Shown here in pieces: positions 11,678-23,715 of a stretch of 64,000 bases of DNA. The notes beneath the pieces are model-generated. The model worked only from the letters and a program-made list of their open reading frames with translations. It was not told the DNA's origin and did not search any database. Positions within the stretch are counted from its first letter, which is position 1; every line of letters begins with the position of its first letter. A program made the position numbers and the translations under genes. This stretch comes from Pyrus communis (Eukaryota; Streptophyta; Magnoliopsida; Rosales; Rosaceae), in NCBI RefSeq assembly GCF_963583255.1, contig NC_084819.1, positions 4,858,501 through 4,922,500 on the forward strand. Reading direction: 5' to 3'.

Positions 11678-12154
11678 TAGGGTCGGCCCTGAGATTTCAG
11701 GGGCTCTGTGCCAAAGTGAATTAGAGGTCCTAAGAAGTGTTAAGAATTAATTAATTTTTTATTTTTTTGTCCAAAAAAAAAAGCTTAGTTTTCAATTGAG
11801 TTTCTATAAATTCTAATAACACAAACAAATTTAACAAATCAACAAGTGAAAAGGTAGCGTACTGTTTTACCTTAACTATTTAGAGGGTTAGCATTCGAAT
11901 TTTCACATTATTGTGTGGAAGCTTATGCATTTAATAAAAATAAACTTAAAAAATGATGAAGACGAGGTTCAAACCCATCCCCTAGGCCAATATAAAGAAG
12001 CAATAATACCACTTGTGCTAAGGCTCAAGTTTGCAATATTCTACACATACTACAATATATACGTATATGCATGCAAAATTGAAAAATCAAGGGCCCTTCC
12101 GATTTGGGGGCCCTGTACGGTGGCACAACTTACACCCACTCAGCGCCGACTCTG
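11678..12154. mobile_element. hAT-type MITE, 477 bp
   Basis: The terminal inverted repeats are TAGGGTCGGCCCTGAG at the left and, read from the right end, CAGAGTCGGCGCTGAG, matching at 13 of 16 positions. A perfect 8-bp target duplication, TTTTTGAG, flanks it at 11670-11677 and 12155-12162. Eight-base duplications and CAG/TAG-type ends identify the hAT superfamily. There is no transposase, so it must have been moved by an autonomous relative. The intact duplication suggests it is not ancient. Confidence 0.9.
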
Positions 12155-12162
12155 TTTTTGAG

Positions 12163-12510
12163 GTACTTAATATTTTCTTTATGTTGATACTCTACCTTTG
12201 GTAGTATGAACTACACACAAACATATTTTCATGCATCTTGGATATAATGTTTTCGCTTTCCAAAGCATCTCCAACAATTCCAAATGTCCAAAAGCTATCA
12301 TCGCTAGTATGAGCATTTCCAACACTACTAGTTATTTTAACAAAAACTATAGAATTTTATTATTTATCAACTTAAGCTTTAATATTTTATTAATTAAGCA
12401 TTTGCCGAAAAATTCCTAACCCACGAACAATTTCTATAGCCACCTTTTCTCTCTCTTTCTTTCATCTGAGATTAGTAAATAAGGACTTGTTTGCCACGCA
12501 GTATAAAGCA
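12163..12510. other. Intergenic stretch right of the hAT MITE
   Basis: AT-rich sequence with a TTTCTCTCTCTTTC run near 12447. No gene or transposon end was recognised. Confidence 0.45.
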
Positions 12511-13320
12511 AAATTAATAAGGGTTAATATCAGTTTACTATTCTAAAGTTTTTTGGTTTTCAACATTTGGTAAATAAAGTTTTTTTCGTCCCAGTCTAAT
12601 ACCTAATGTCATAATTCTGGGACACTTTCATCCATCTGTTAAGTTTTATGTTAGAACCTCCGTTAATTGATAACATGGCGCCCACGTGGACAATGAATGG
12701 GCGATACGTGTCAATATGGGCCAACATGGATATTAAAAAGTAAAAAGTATTAAGAAAAAAAAAATCTTTTTCTCTGCTAACCCAATCCGCCTCCTACTCA
12801 CATGACCCAACCACCCCCTGCCTCATTTCTCCCTCCTTTTATCTCCTCTGTATCCACCCATCCGCTCCCTCCCTTCTTTCCTCTGCACCCACCCATCTGC
12901 ATCCGAGCCTTGACGACGCCAAACCGTCGCTTATCCTCTGTGAAAGCAGCAGTTTTAGTTTGATTTGTTACTTCGTCGAAGAGGTTATCACTTGCTACAA
13001 TGAGACCGATCTCCACTGCTCCTGGGTTCGGGTACGATTTCTATTCTCAATGCCATTTCGATTAGGAGTTCTTGATTTTTTGTAATTTCATTGATTATTT
13101 TTGCTAACTCGGTGGTTTTGATTTAGGTGGCGACAACAGTGAGGAGTCCGAAGGAAAGGAACACAAGGTTGGATGAGATAGGCTGGCGGATTTGGAATTT
13201 GATGTGGGTTTGGTGGAATTTAAGGGTTTTGATGTGGGATTGAGCTTCTTCAACTCAACGTTCTTGGTGGAATTGGAGGTGGATTTCAAAATCTTGGTTT
13301 GGTACTTTGAGGAAAAATAA
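12511..13320 (+). mobile_element. Possible MULE-like segment with a gene-like insert (one end only)
   Basis: From about 12516 the sequence GGGTTAATATCAGTTTACTA opens a stretch of roughly 230 bp that resembles one terminal repeat of a MULE-like element (from memory). It includes CCTCCGTTAATTGATAACAT and GCCCACGTGGACAA. A change of base composition follows at about 12780: pyrimidine-rich, gene-like DNA with a possible small intron (GT near 13033, AG near 13126). No matching right-hand inverted repeat was found, so this is weak evidence for a captured gene fragment. Confidence 0.28.
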
Positions 13321-15835
13321 TATGTAAAATGAAATTTATCTATTTTCTATCTATGTGAGTTGTAACCTAGGTGGGTCTGGGTGGGTTGGGCGAGTGCCTA
13401 GGCAGTCTAGGCGGGTGCCTCTGCAGGTTTAGGCGCCCTTTTTTAATTTTCAGATGCCTAGACTTTAATCGGGTGTTAGGTGGGGATTTTTAGAACAATG
13501 GGTGCAACATAACGCATAAGTTGACAACGATATGAATTAATTTGATCTTTTCTTGTTTTGAAATGTAGAATATTCATTGATAATGTATACGACAAGATTC
13601 TTACAAAGAGGATATATAGAGTATATTAGTGTGACCTCATTGCTGAAAGAAAAAGAGTAACACCGCACCAATAGATATTAACTACAGTATAAGAGCAGGT
13701 ATCTCATGTATAAAGTCTCACTGCTACACGTGCTCCACATCACTTCGTTTGTGTTGTTCACGCATTAGGCTTGAAAATTCATCACACATGAGAGGGTGTG
13801 TTGAGGATGAGTTACATTTATGGCACAATGAACCTTGCAAGTTTTTATAAGTAAGTTGAGTTACTCCTCATATTCTTTTAGATAGTATCTTTTAAAAGAA
13901 ATCGTCAAACCACTCTATTGATCCAAATTAGAAGATTCTTCAAAGCATACCACTCTCGATCCAAAGAGAAGCCACTCTCTATTCATGACTTGTAAAATTC
14001 TTGATGTTTTAAGTCCTTCCACTGTAATTGTAGGTCATTATGCAGATTCTCCAAAATTTATCCCAATAATTGTCTTCATAATGTAATGTAACTCACATCC
14101 TAATGAGAAGAAGGTGCGTTTAGCCGTCAGTTTACTATATACTAACTACTTCGATGTGATGCTTCAACGATAAAAATTAAGAGCTCATGTGGCATGTCAA
14201 TACAAGTCAATAAATCTCATCATATATCATCAAATTGCACTCCCAATTCAATGTATTGACCAAGCCTATAATTAGAGTGCTAAACACATCAATCTATACA
14301 GACCGCTACTCAATTGACTTAGAAATTGTCTCTGTGTTTTTTGTTTTGGAATTAATGTTGACTAAATGAATTAGTTTGAACAACTAATGGCGCAAAATAA
14401 CATTAGGCTAATAGCTAGTTACAATTCAAACTATTCATAATTATCTTGGTGTGCGAGACCTTAATTGACTAGCATTTCTCAACGAATGACCTAAATAAAT
14501 ACATCATTACATATATACAATACTCGATAATCTCAATCAATAGCTGATAATTACTTTTTTTGTGAGCGGCTATAGGTATATTATAAAACGTTTTGCCGAT
14601 TATGTTGCCAAGACTGTAGTCAGTAGTATATGTTGTACACTAAAACCTCTATACAGTGAAACTTTAAATAGAAATAAACTCCACGTAGTAATAATTTTCA
14701 ATAAGTCCAAAAATATATGCAATGTGACTGTAAAATTTAAGATTAATAAAACAATTCTCTAAAGTTGTTTGGGATAATGATTCATTCTTGAGAGTTGATG
14801 CCACATTTTTGAGTTTACTCAACATAGAGATCTTATCATCTACACTAAAGGCGAGGGCTAGGCTAATAATGATGTTATTTAAATTCCCATTTGACGGATA
14901 CTGAACGTAAGATCTCTCACTTACAATCAAACCTAGAAACCTTATTGTTGAAGTCAATATTTCCAGCTTAAAGGACTTACAATCAAACCTAGGGACCTTC
15001 TTGTTGAAGTCAATATTTCTAGCTTAAAGGATGCATGGTTACAGCTTCTTAGCATAAATTTTTTAACATTAAAGAGGGTACTACATACATACATGCATTA
15101 GCTATTTTTTTTCAATATCCACATCTTAAAATGCTCCAATACTAATCTAGTTTGTTGAAAAAAAAAATTAATTTTTATAGTTATATGACTACAATTAATT
15201 TTCGCTTGACGTTTGACCTAGTAGGGCGAGTTGTACGCCTACGATTAATGCATGTTCTTGGTCTACTATCTTTGTCATGATGTCGTGCAAACCATCCAAC
15301 AACTGGGACGTTTACTTTTATTTAAGATAATATTCTGACCATTCAAAACTTCAAACAATTACGCTCGTGGGTATTAAGACAGACTTCAAACAAACAGGGT
15401 TGAATGTTGGCGGTGTCACGCTGACACTACTATTCGCCGTTTGCTGGACTTTGACTGCAGAACAGAAGCTCAAAGCTTATGATATCGAATTATACAGAGC
15501 CGCATACGGTAACAAGACAGCGATGGTGATCACGTAGCATTTTTATTTGCTAACTCCAATCTTACTATATTTGGACTGCAACTTTTCAACCAGAGCAGGA
15601 GGGCGTGGAGATGAAGATGGACTGGTCGTGTTGAATAATAAGCGGTAGTAAGTAGTAGTAAGTACTCTGTTATTGGCAGCACCACTTGCACCAATTCAAA
15701 CTTGCTGACCCCGTTTCATTTACAAATTATGTATATCGATGTCATTATCAGATATTCGTTGATATTTTTGTTGAGAGTGCAAATTACACGCTAGAAAATG
15801 AACAAAGATTGCAAGAGCTTATAAGAAGGAAAAAT
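13321..15835. other. Intergenic DNA with repeat fragments
   Basis: A stretch near 13365-13500 repeats short CTAGGCGGGTGCC-like words. The rest is AT-rich with no convincing gene. A diverged minus-strand SINE copy lies at about 14832-14945, and a short direct duplication (CTTACAATCAAACCTAG) recurs at about 14918 and 14978. Confidence 0.45.
14832..14945 (-). mobile_element. Decayed SINE copy
   Basis: On the plus strand CATCTACACTAAAGGCGAGG and later GATCTCTCACTTACAA match the reversed body of the SINE at 11196-11372 (TTAGTGTAGAT and TTGTAAGTGAGA). It is diverged and lacks a poly(A) tail or target duplication. Confidence 0.45.
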
Positions 15836-16456
15836 TAGTATACGGTCCCTAGTTACTAAAGTTCATTGACTGAAATATTAGTTTTCAGATTTTGATCCAA
15901 ATCCCTAGCATTAATGTAATAATGAATTTACATGTCAGTTACATAATTTTTTAAAATAAAAATTAATAATTGATTTAGGATTTTAATCCAAAACATTTCC
16001 AAAATAAATAAAAATTTAGAATAAGTTTGTACCCATTAGCTTTTTAAAAAAATGTTTTCAAATTTTTAATCTTATATTTACCCATTTCATGTAATTTTTT
16101 CAAAATTTTAATCTTAAAATGTACCCATTCTTAAATATACCAAATTGTTATATGTAAAATGTACCATTTTTTTTTTATATATAAAATCTATTCAATTTTT
16201 TTTTCTAATTCGTTTTTAAACTTATATGGGTACATTCTTTTTCTTTGATTTGAGAATGTATTCATATCAAGTTCTATCGAAGAAATTCAGTAATGTTATT
16301 AAACATAATATCTATTATTATTTTTGTGTGGTTTTGAAGAATGTGACATCCCGTCCCGGAAATATCGAAAACGTACACGTGAAATGACCTTTCCACCCCT
16401 AGTTTGTTTCGTTTTGTTGTTTAGTCATTTTGTGTGGTGTTGGCATGTGCTGGGCC

Positions 16457-16480
16457 ACACACACACACACACACACACAC
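16457..16480. repeat. CA microsatellite inside the first solo LTR
   Basis: An uninterrupted CA run of about 12 units. The second family member has a GT/TA run at a different place (about 44928-44960). Confidence 0.9.
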
Positions 16481-17754
16481 TGTCATCTCCCTCACCCTCT
16501 GTCTTTCCCTGTCTCTCTCTCCCGAGCTCCTTTCTTTCTTCTTCTTCCTTCTGTAAACGTACAGACATACACACAACTCACTCAAATCGTCACAGATCGA
16601 GGAAACTAAGGGCACAGTCGAGATCGTGAAGCTCGTGGGAGCACGATCGTACCATTTTCAGGTAAGAAATCTGTTGTTTTCACGTCAATTCGACAATGGC
16701 AGATTTGAGCACTATTCATGCAAACTTATTTCATTACGTTTTTGGGAATTTGAAGTTCATAGTTAGCTTGATGGTGACGTCGGAATAGCTTGGTTCGAAG
16801 TTGGCCGGTTTTGGTTCGTGAGGACAGGTATGATCTGGTGATTTTTAACCCTCGAAACTTGTTTAACGTTGTTCTACTAGTCTAGGGCTTTATTTTGGTG
16901 TTAGAATCGTGAAAAATGGTTGAGGAACGAGAGAGAAAACGAAGTTTGAAGGTTTTTCCAATTTTCGGCGCCGGCGACGTCGCCGGAGGCTCACCGGAGA
17001 AGGTGACGGAATATTCCGTCAAATCTGACGGAATATTCCTGACGCCGTTGACGGAATCCGTTAGAACTAACGGAATATTCCTCACGGCGTCAGTTGACGC
17101 CGTCAGCGTGCCAGGCACGTGCCTGCGCGTGGCCGGTGCGTGTGGCCGTGCCTTGGCTGGCGCGTGGGGGCGCGTGTGGCGGTGAAAATTTTTTCTAAAA
17201 ATTCTGGTGTGATCCTAAGGTTGTGTAGAGCACGTTGGTATATTCATTTGTCCAATTTGAGCAATGTATGAGAAGTTATTACGAGAAGTTGGTTATGTGC
17301 TTTAAAATTAACGTTTTTATAGTTGTTTCGCATATAGGTGATACGTATCCCGAGGACAAGCGTGGTCACTCGAGGCAGGGGGGCTACGACCCTTCCACAT
17401 ATCAGTGAGTGGGCTTTTGTTTTCCGTATATACCTATATACAATTATTTTCCCATAAATTGAGTAAAAAGGGTTATTTGTCTTATGCCATGCATATTATT
17501 ATTATTGATTATGCACCCTTAGCCGCATTATTAGTTGCATACACATACATATGCATATTGGGTGCTGTGGACGCACAGGTAAGTGCCAGGTAAGTGTTAT
17601 TCATGTTTATATTTCAGTAGTGGTTTGAGATGCTTAGAGAGCTCATAACCTGCACCCCCGGTGTTAGTGCTCCTGCCCAGAGTAGGGCACAGTCCTTCAT
17701 GTGATGTTCACCTCCCGCACCACACGCTCAGCTTGGATCCAAGTTAGGTGCACA

Positions 17755-17990
17755 GTCCTGTCGTACAGACCACTTTAGGTGGTTCCGACTCGTAGATGAC
17801 CCGCGATTATTCGCACAGCCTTCACGTGATCGTAGCACTAGAGCGTATATATGTATTACACCCAGGCCTGTCGTACAGACCACTTTAGGTGGTTCTGACT
17901 CGTGGGCAGGTTCAGTTATTGAGTTTGAGATTTGAGCTCTATATGCAACCGTACAGGTCACGTTAGGTGACTCCGGCTGCCAGATTATAT
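17755..17990. repeat. Internal near-tandem repeat of the solo LTR
   Basis: TCGTACAGACCACTTTAGGT followed by GGTTC(C/T)GACTCGT occurs at about 17760 and 17870. A related form (CGTACAGGTCACGTTAGGTG) lies near 17950. The spacing is about 110 bp, then about 80 bp. Confidence 0.7.
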
Positions 17991-18825
17991 GTTATCATTA
18001 TGAGACACCTGAGCACTTGCATTTCATTATGAGGTTCCGACATGGCATATTTTTGAGCATGATTGGCATACCCTTGAGCATGATTGGCATATCGATATAC
18101 ATACGTATATATGTTTATTTTCTGGGAAGTATACAGGTTTTACGGCGAGGGGTTAGAATGAATTTTTACTAAATGGTTTTCGAAAAGCTTTGTTTTTGCC
18201 CACTCACGCTTTTGTTTTGCGTCCCTCCAGGTTCTAGTTGCTTAGCAGTTTCGGTGGTTTCCCAGAGGGCTTTTTCCGGCATTTCTGACAGATATTCACC
18301 AGCGTAGGGTCACCTTCGGGTGCACTATTGTCACATCTTTTCTTTTGGACTGCTGTAGACTTGCTCTGAATTTGTGTTTCACTTACGCTAGCACTTGTTT
18401 TAGTACTTTGTATGCTACTGGTTTTTAATTATCCGTACTTTCTATATTATTATTCTATTAGCTTCCGCACATGCACATGGTTACGTCACCTTCGTGTGAC
18501 GGCCAACACTCCCTGATCTCGGTCGGGGTGTGTCAAAGAATGTACCCATATTTTGGTACAATAATTTTTTTGTTAATTTTGATGAATATACCCATGTTTA
18601 CACACACACACACACACAATAAGTATAATTTATATTTTAATATTTTTACAAATTATGGATTTAAAATTTCATTAACATAAACAACTATAAATTTTAATTT
18701 TTAATTTAAAAAATACAGTAACATAAATAGAAATAAATTATCACATTAATTTCAACGACTTAGATCAAAAATTGAAAACCAAAAAGATTTCAGTCAAAGA
18801 ATATTGATAGATATGAACAGCATCT

Positions 18826-19215
18826 AAAGTCTCCCTTATAAGAATTTAGTTAACATTATAACAAGTTTACTTCCGACAATTTTCTTTTTAACTGCCAAAG
18901 AAACAGTTATTTTTCTCATAACAAATCCCCTTTAATTAGTTTTCAATAGTGCTTAAAACCCTAACTTGCTGTCCCAACTTTTTTTTGTGGGTACAAACTT
19001 AACCCTCTACCACAGCCAACCCCAAGATCAAAATAAAAAGCCGAAAATAACATCCAGGGTAAATCGAGAAGTAAATCTTAGCCCCCGAGTATTGACCAAA
19101 TTGTACAAGTGCATAGCTGTTAGAATATGGTAATCCTCTGCCTCTAAACCCTAAACTGGAAAAAAGAAAAAGAAAAAGTAAAAACATCCACATGGTAGAG
19201 GCGTTGAGTTCATGT
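18826..19215. other. Intergenic stretch
   Basis: AT-rich; no gene or transposon end recognised. Confidence 0.5.
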
Positions 19216-19217
19216 GA

Positions 19218-20182
19218 ATTATCCAGGAATAAATTACATTTTACTCTCTTAGATTTGAATTGATTTCAATTCTTTATAACATTTTTAAAACATTTCAATT
19301 TCATATATTTACTTTCATTTTATTTCAATTTCATACATCCGTTATAAAATCAAATAAGTAAACCGTTAAGTGATGATGACGTGGTAAATATGGGATCTAC
19401 ATTTATGCTGATGTGGCTGCCAAATTTGTGCAAAAAAAAATAAATTTTTTTTTTCATTTCAAATATAATAATATTTATGTTAAAAAAAAAAAAAAAAAAA
19501 CATCAAGCCCTGAAGCCCATTCCCCCGGCGACCCACACCCTCTCCTCCACGCACGATAAGAAAAACCACCACCATCATGAGATTAATCATCATAACAAGT
19601 CTGCAGCTTCTTCGGACACGGCGCACGATAGCAAGAAGGGCGGGTCTTCGTCGGGGAGCGGAGGGGCGGCTGGGTCACCGATGGTGTGGCCGCCGAAGTT
19701 CGTGATTGCTATGACCAATAAGGAGAAAGGGGAGGACTTCATGGCGATTAAAGGGTCGAAATTGCCTCAGAAACCAAAGAAGCGTGCGAAGTTCATCCAA
19801 ACGCACCCTCAATGTAAGCTCTCTCTCTCACCCAGTTTTTAATTTAATCTCCACTTACCCCAGCCATCTATTTCCGGCGACCTCCTCCATCGGGGGATGG
19901 GTTTTCTGGGTTTGAATGTTTTTATTTTTTTTAATTATTAAATATTATTATATTTGAAATGATAAAAAAAAAAAAAAAAATTGCCACATGGCACAAATTT
20001 AGCAGTTACATCAGTACAAATGTGGATCTCATATTTGTCATGTCATCACTTAACTATTTACTGAACAGATTTTCTAATGGATTTATAAAATTGAAATAAA
20101 ATAAAAATAAATGTATAAAATTAAAATGTTTTAAAGATGTTGAAATCGACCACAAATATGAAGAGATAAAATGTAATTTATC
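19218..20182. mobile_element. Pack-MULE-like element with long inverted repeats and a captured DUF1639 fragment
   Basis: The left arm (about 19229-19425) and right arm (about 19985-20182) are imperfect inverted copies. Both carry ATAAATTACATTTTA at the outer end, GTTAAGTGATGA in the middle and AAATTTGTGC at the inner end. The arms are about 190 bp, as in Mutator-like elements. Between them is GC-richer DNA with a gene fragment (19477-19855). A clear 9-bp target duplication was not found, so the MULE label rests on arm length and cargo. No transposase is present. Confidence 0.68.
19495..19855 (+). pseudogene. Captured fragment of a DUF1639-family gene
   Basis: The reading frame contains VWPPKFVIAMTNKEKGEDFM, then AIKGSKLPQKPKKRAKFIQ. 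This is the conserved core of plant DUF1639 proteins, in which a WP...I...KEKEEDFMAMKG stretch precedes KLPQRPKKRAK. A His-rich and a Ser/Gly-rich stretch come before it. The coding match stops at a likely splice donor (CAAT|GTAAGC at about 19813), so an exon end and the first part of its intron were captured. The rest of the domain is missing and there is no plausible promoter. The function of the DUF1639 family is not established. Confidence 0.7.
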
Positions 20183-20814
20183 TGATAATTAAATTCTTGT
20201 ATAATGTAGTTTTTATATAATTAAAAGTAGGCAGATCGTGGTTTTTATATAATATAGTTTTGCTACACTAGCAATCAACTGAGAGATTTAATATAAATAA
20301 ATTTGAATTTCCGATCCCAATCTTTCAGCAGCTGACTGGTAGATGAACCATCTTCTGCGGTAACTGATGATGTATATGAAGATATCGAGGCTTGATTTTT
20401 TGCGAATACTTTTAAGTCCATTCGAGGTTTGTAGAGAAGATGAACATTGTCGTTCAAGTAAGTTAGAGACTCCGTAACCCAGACAAGTCAAATTCATTGC
20501 ATTCCTTGCATCATATCGGTTTCTCGTCCTCAATGACATATATTGTTTGTTGCTTTGCACATGATTCAATAGAATTAATAATACAAGATTTAGAAAAACA
20601 ATCTGTTCAACTGTCTATTTAATTAAATTTGTCGTGTGATTTCGGAATTTTAAGTATATTATATATGCTAATTTATACCGACTGAATAGGGTTAGAGCGA
20701 CACAATACACATTCACAATCACATTCACAATCACGTTCACATTAGCTAGAATGTGTGTGCATATAGATATAGGAGAGAATGTTGAATCAAACAATACGGA
20801 ATATATATTATTAT
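20183..20814. other. Intergenic stretch
   Basis: AT-rich, with short CACATTCACAATCA repeats near 20707-20735. No supported gene. Confidence 0.45.
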
Positions 20815-21045
20815 ATATTTAGCTATTATGTTATGTAAGTTGACTAGGCCAGCCTCACAGGATAAGATTGCTTGTCAATTATTGAGAGTTCAATTTGTCA
20901 AAAGAACACGTGAAGTAAATAGACTCAATACAAAGAAGAAGAGTCTAGTAAGAAAATACATAATAAAATACTGCTTTTTAGGGAGAAAGACTACCTATTA
21001 TTCATGTATTAATTATAAGTTCACATAATTAGTATCTATTTGAAT
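20815..21045 (+). repeat. Dispersed repeat A, first copy
   Basis: Contains GACTAGGCCAGCCTCA, GAGAGTTCAATTTGTCAAAA and TATTATTCATGTATTAATTA in the same order as 29343-29640. The two copies are direct repeats about 8.5 kb apart and moderately diverged. They are probably fragments of one retroelement family; no terminal structure was resolved. Confidence 0.65.
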
Positions 21046-22231
21046 AGGAAAAATTATACATACAGTACATTTTTAATACTTAATTGTATATTGAGACAAC
21101 ATTTTTTAAATATTTTATGGAGAGATAAAAATTAATACATGTGAAATATGACATCATTGTCTATTTTTTAAGTTACAAAAATACCCTTTATTAAGATAGA
21201 TGTTAATATTACAATCATTCAGATTCTAACCTACATTTTCTACCTAAACCCAAAAGCCAACATCCCACAAAATAATATAAACATTCATCAAACACCATGC
21301 CCACACATCCATACTCCTTTCCATATGTACATAAACTTTCATCATAGGCGATTGGGATCAATGAGATTTGGGGATTTTTTTTTTAATATTAATAATGGAT
21401 ATATGAAAAGGAAGGGTCGTTTTGATTATTTTTTTTATATATTTTTTTATATGAACAATGTTCAAATAATGCATTCCTGACTGTGCCTATAGTAATCAAC
21501 ATTTCAAAGTGTTGCTTTTTCTTTTCTTTTTTTCTTTGAAAAACACGACATATGATTTTCAAAAGCTTATATAAAGTCATCAATAAGACAGAACTTAGCT
21601 ATTATGTGAATGCCAAGTTAAATTATTCCAAGATTGTGATTGCGTTCAAGAGAGCAATGCTCAGGCAAAATCAGAAGTAGATGAAATAACGAAATACAAA
21701 GGTACAAGAAGATAAATATGAGTCTGTCATGCTTGAGCCTTCCTTTGTTTGGCTTGCTACTGCAGCAGCTCTTCTGTAACCTTCTTCATCCCCAGTTTCC
21801 TTATAGGTCTTTCTTGCTTTTCGTCTTGATATAACATTAATCATTTGTGCTTTAATGAGCTAATCTGGACAATTCTTGGTATGATAATATAAATAATTTT
21901 GTTTAATCATTAATTTGTGAAATAGCTTAATGAGCCAATCTGGGCAATTCTTGGTGGCTACTTCTACTCACTTGTTTCTCTTTTCTTGGCCCATGTAGCT
22001 AATTGACATGTCGCAATTATGAAAGTTGTTAGTTGTTGGTTGTTAATTGTGATTTTTTTTTAATAAAATAATTTTACTATTGAAATTTGGCTTCAAAGTT
22101 CAGCCACCCTAGTTTTGAATCGTGGGTTCATGCTTGGGGCTTAGCAGACTTGTAGTTACTTAGAATGATCATGCAATCTTTGATCATCCAGCCTATGACT
22201 GCACACTTAGTTTGTGAGGATAGTTGAAGTG
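21046..22231. other. Intergenic stretch
   Basis: AT-rich sequence with no supported gene. A phrase AGCTAATCTGGACAATTCTT near 21858 recurs as GAGCCAATCTGGGCAATTCT near 21932, a small local duplication. Confidence 0.45.
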
Positions 22232-22741
22232 GCAAAATTGGTCGAGGACGGGTTGAACTGATTCTGCAAAAATGGTCGAGGACGGATTGAATTAATTTTG
22301 TAAAAACAGTCAACGACGGGTTGAATTGATTTTGCAAAAACGATCGAGGACGGGTTGAATTGATTTTGCAAAAATGGTTGAGGACGGGTTGAACTGATTC
22401 TGCAAAAATGGTCGAGGACTGATTGAACTGATTCTGCAAAAATAGTCGAAGACGGGTTGAACTAATTTTGCAAAAATGGTTGAAGACGGGTTGAACTGAT
22501 TCTGCAAAAATAGTTGAAGACGGGTTGAACTGATTTTGCAAAAATGGTTGAAGACGGGTTGAACTGATCCTGGAAAAATGGTCGACGAATGATTAAACTG
22601 ATTATGCAAAAATGGTCGAAAACGGGTTGAACTGATTCTACAAAAATGATTGATGACTAGTTGAAATGATTCTGCAAAAACGGTGGAAAAAGGGTTGAAG
22701 TGATTCTACAAAAATAGTCGATGATGAGTTGAGTTTATGAC
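22232..22741. repeat. 34-bp minisatellite, 15 units
   Basis: Units begin at 22232, 22266, 22300 and so on to 22708 with an exact 34-bp step. The shared core is TTGAACTGATTCTGCAAAAA followed by a GGTCGAGGACGGG-like stretch. Units differ by point changes only, with no length drift. Since 34 is not a multiple of 3, the minus-strand ORFs across it repeat every 34 residues (3 units) and are by-products of the repeat. Confidence 0.95.
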
Positions 22742-22937
22742 ACGTATTAATTTTGTTAGAGTTGTGAGGGACAGCCCTAAAGCCTTAGAGGTATAGCTGG
22801 TATTTTAAACATTGTTTCCATGTTTTTGGGTTGGGCCTTAGTTGCTTTTATGTTTTTATCTCCCATTGACATGTTTTAAAACTAGGGGAGTTTTTTGAAA
22901 TATAGTGAAAGTTTTTGTCTCTATATATAAAGCTCCC
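22742..22937. other. Short unassigned stretch
   Basis: No gene or element recognised; lies between the minisatellite and retroelement fragment B. Confidence 0.4.
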
Positions 22938-23715
22938 ATTCGAATAACACTTATTTTATAAAATAAAATAAAAAAATCTTTCGAATTAGAGATTGTTTAG
23001 TCATTTTAATATATAGAAGAAATCAGCTATGTGGGCACCAAATAACATATTCATGATAAATAAATAACTTATTTATTTATACATTTAGATGTCTAAATAG
23101 TATCTCATTTAAATGATTTTTATAAGAATGATCGTCCATACTTATAAGCGGAGAAAATAATTTTATTAAAAAGGGGCAATATGGTAAAATACTAATTTTG
23201 AATTAAAAACATTTAAAATAAAACAATTCCTACATGGGGTAGTTACCCGTGTGGCAAGATGCTAGTTGTATTAAAACAAAAGTTACCTTAAAGATGAAAA
23301 AATTTAAGGTTCAATTATAAAACCAATTGGTAATGTGAAGAGTAACTCAACTACTTATAACGACATGCAATGTTCCTTATTTTCCCCAATGTCAAATTCA
23401 TACTCCCAACACTTTTCTTTATCTATAGCAAATTTTCAAATCGAACACGTGAACGACACAAATTGGATGATAGAGCTCGTGTGGCCATTGCGCTTCGCAC
23501 ATCATACAGCCTGCTCTGACACCACGTTGAAAGTTGAGTTTCCTTTTGGGTTTCCGGGCATATTAGTGTGAAAAATTTACATCGGAAAATTAATAAATAA
23601 CATACAATATGTTATCCCAATTAGTTGGTTGTTTGATAAAACAACAAATAAAGAAGTAGAAGAGATTAACTCACTTGAATCTCTAGCCACATGCATGCCG
23701 CATGATTGGATCATC
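22938..23715 (-). mobile_element. Retroelement fragment B, first copy (internal end plus LTR start)
   Basis: Collinear with 33328-34105 over about 770 bp, sharing AGAGATTGTTTAGTC, GGTAAAATACTAATTTTGAA and GCATGATTGG. On the minus strand GTGGTGTCAGAGC (about 23511-23524) resembles a tRNA-iMet primer-binding site. The DNA to its right would then be LTR and that to its left internal region. No coding capacity. The outer LTR end was not found. Confidence 0.55.

Larger units (their letters stand above)
16342..18535 (+). mobile_element. Solo LTR, 2194 bp, with 5-bp target duplication
   Basis: The segment starts TGTGACATCCCGTCCCGG and ends GGTCGGGGTGTGTCA, that is TG...CA. AAGAA flanks it at 16337-16341 and 18536-18540. 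No internal region, primer-binding site or second LTR is present, so it looks like the product of LTR-LTR recombination. A related segment lies inverted at 43807-46283. Inside are a CA microsatellite (16457-16480) and a repeated unit around 17755-17790 and 17865-17900 sharing TCGTACAGACCACTTTAGGT. ORFs within it are low-complexity. Confidence 0.82.
15837..18825. mobile_element. Older inverted-repeat element interrupted by a solo LTR
   Basis: The left flank (about 15837-15915, with TTCATTGACTGAAATATTAG and TTTTGATCCAAATCCC) pairs with the right flank (about 18755-18825, with TTAGATCAAAAATTG and GATTTCAGTCAAAGAATA) as an imperfect inverted repeat. Between the arms the DNA is AT-rich and holds the 2.2-kb solo LTR at 16342-18535. 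Without the LTR the element would be about 0.8 kb. Target duplications were not resolved and the superfamily is unknown. Confidence 0.4.

Noticed and set aside
16324..16629. 101-codon ORF at the start of the solo LTR
   Set aside because: Low-complexity translation of CA and CT microsatellites; no domain.
16342..18535. DNA transposon with a 7-bp duplication (AAGAATG) and TGACA ends
   Set aside because: The second family member fits better with TG...CA ends and a 5-bp duplication, so both are treated as solo LTRs.
22128..22609. Two repetitive minus-strand ORFs with a 34-residue repeat
   Set aside because: They are translations of the 34-bp minisatellite; the reading frames stay open only because the repeat lacks stops.
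22232..22741. CRISPR-like array
   Set aside because: The units are contiguous with no spacers, and this is plant nuclear DNA.
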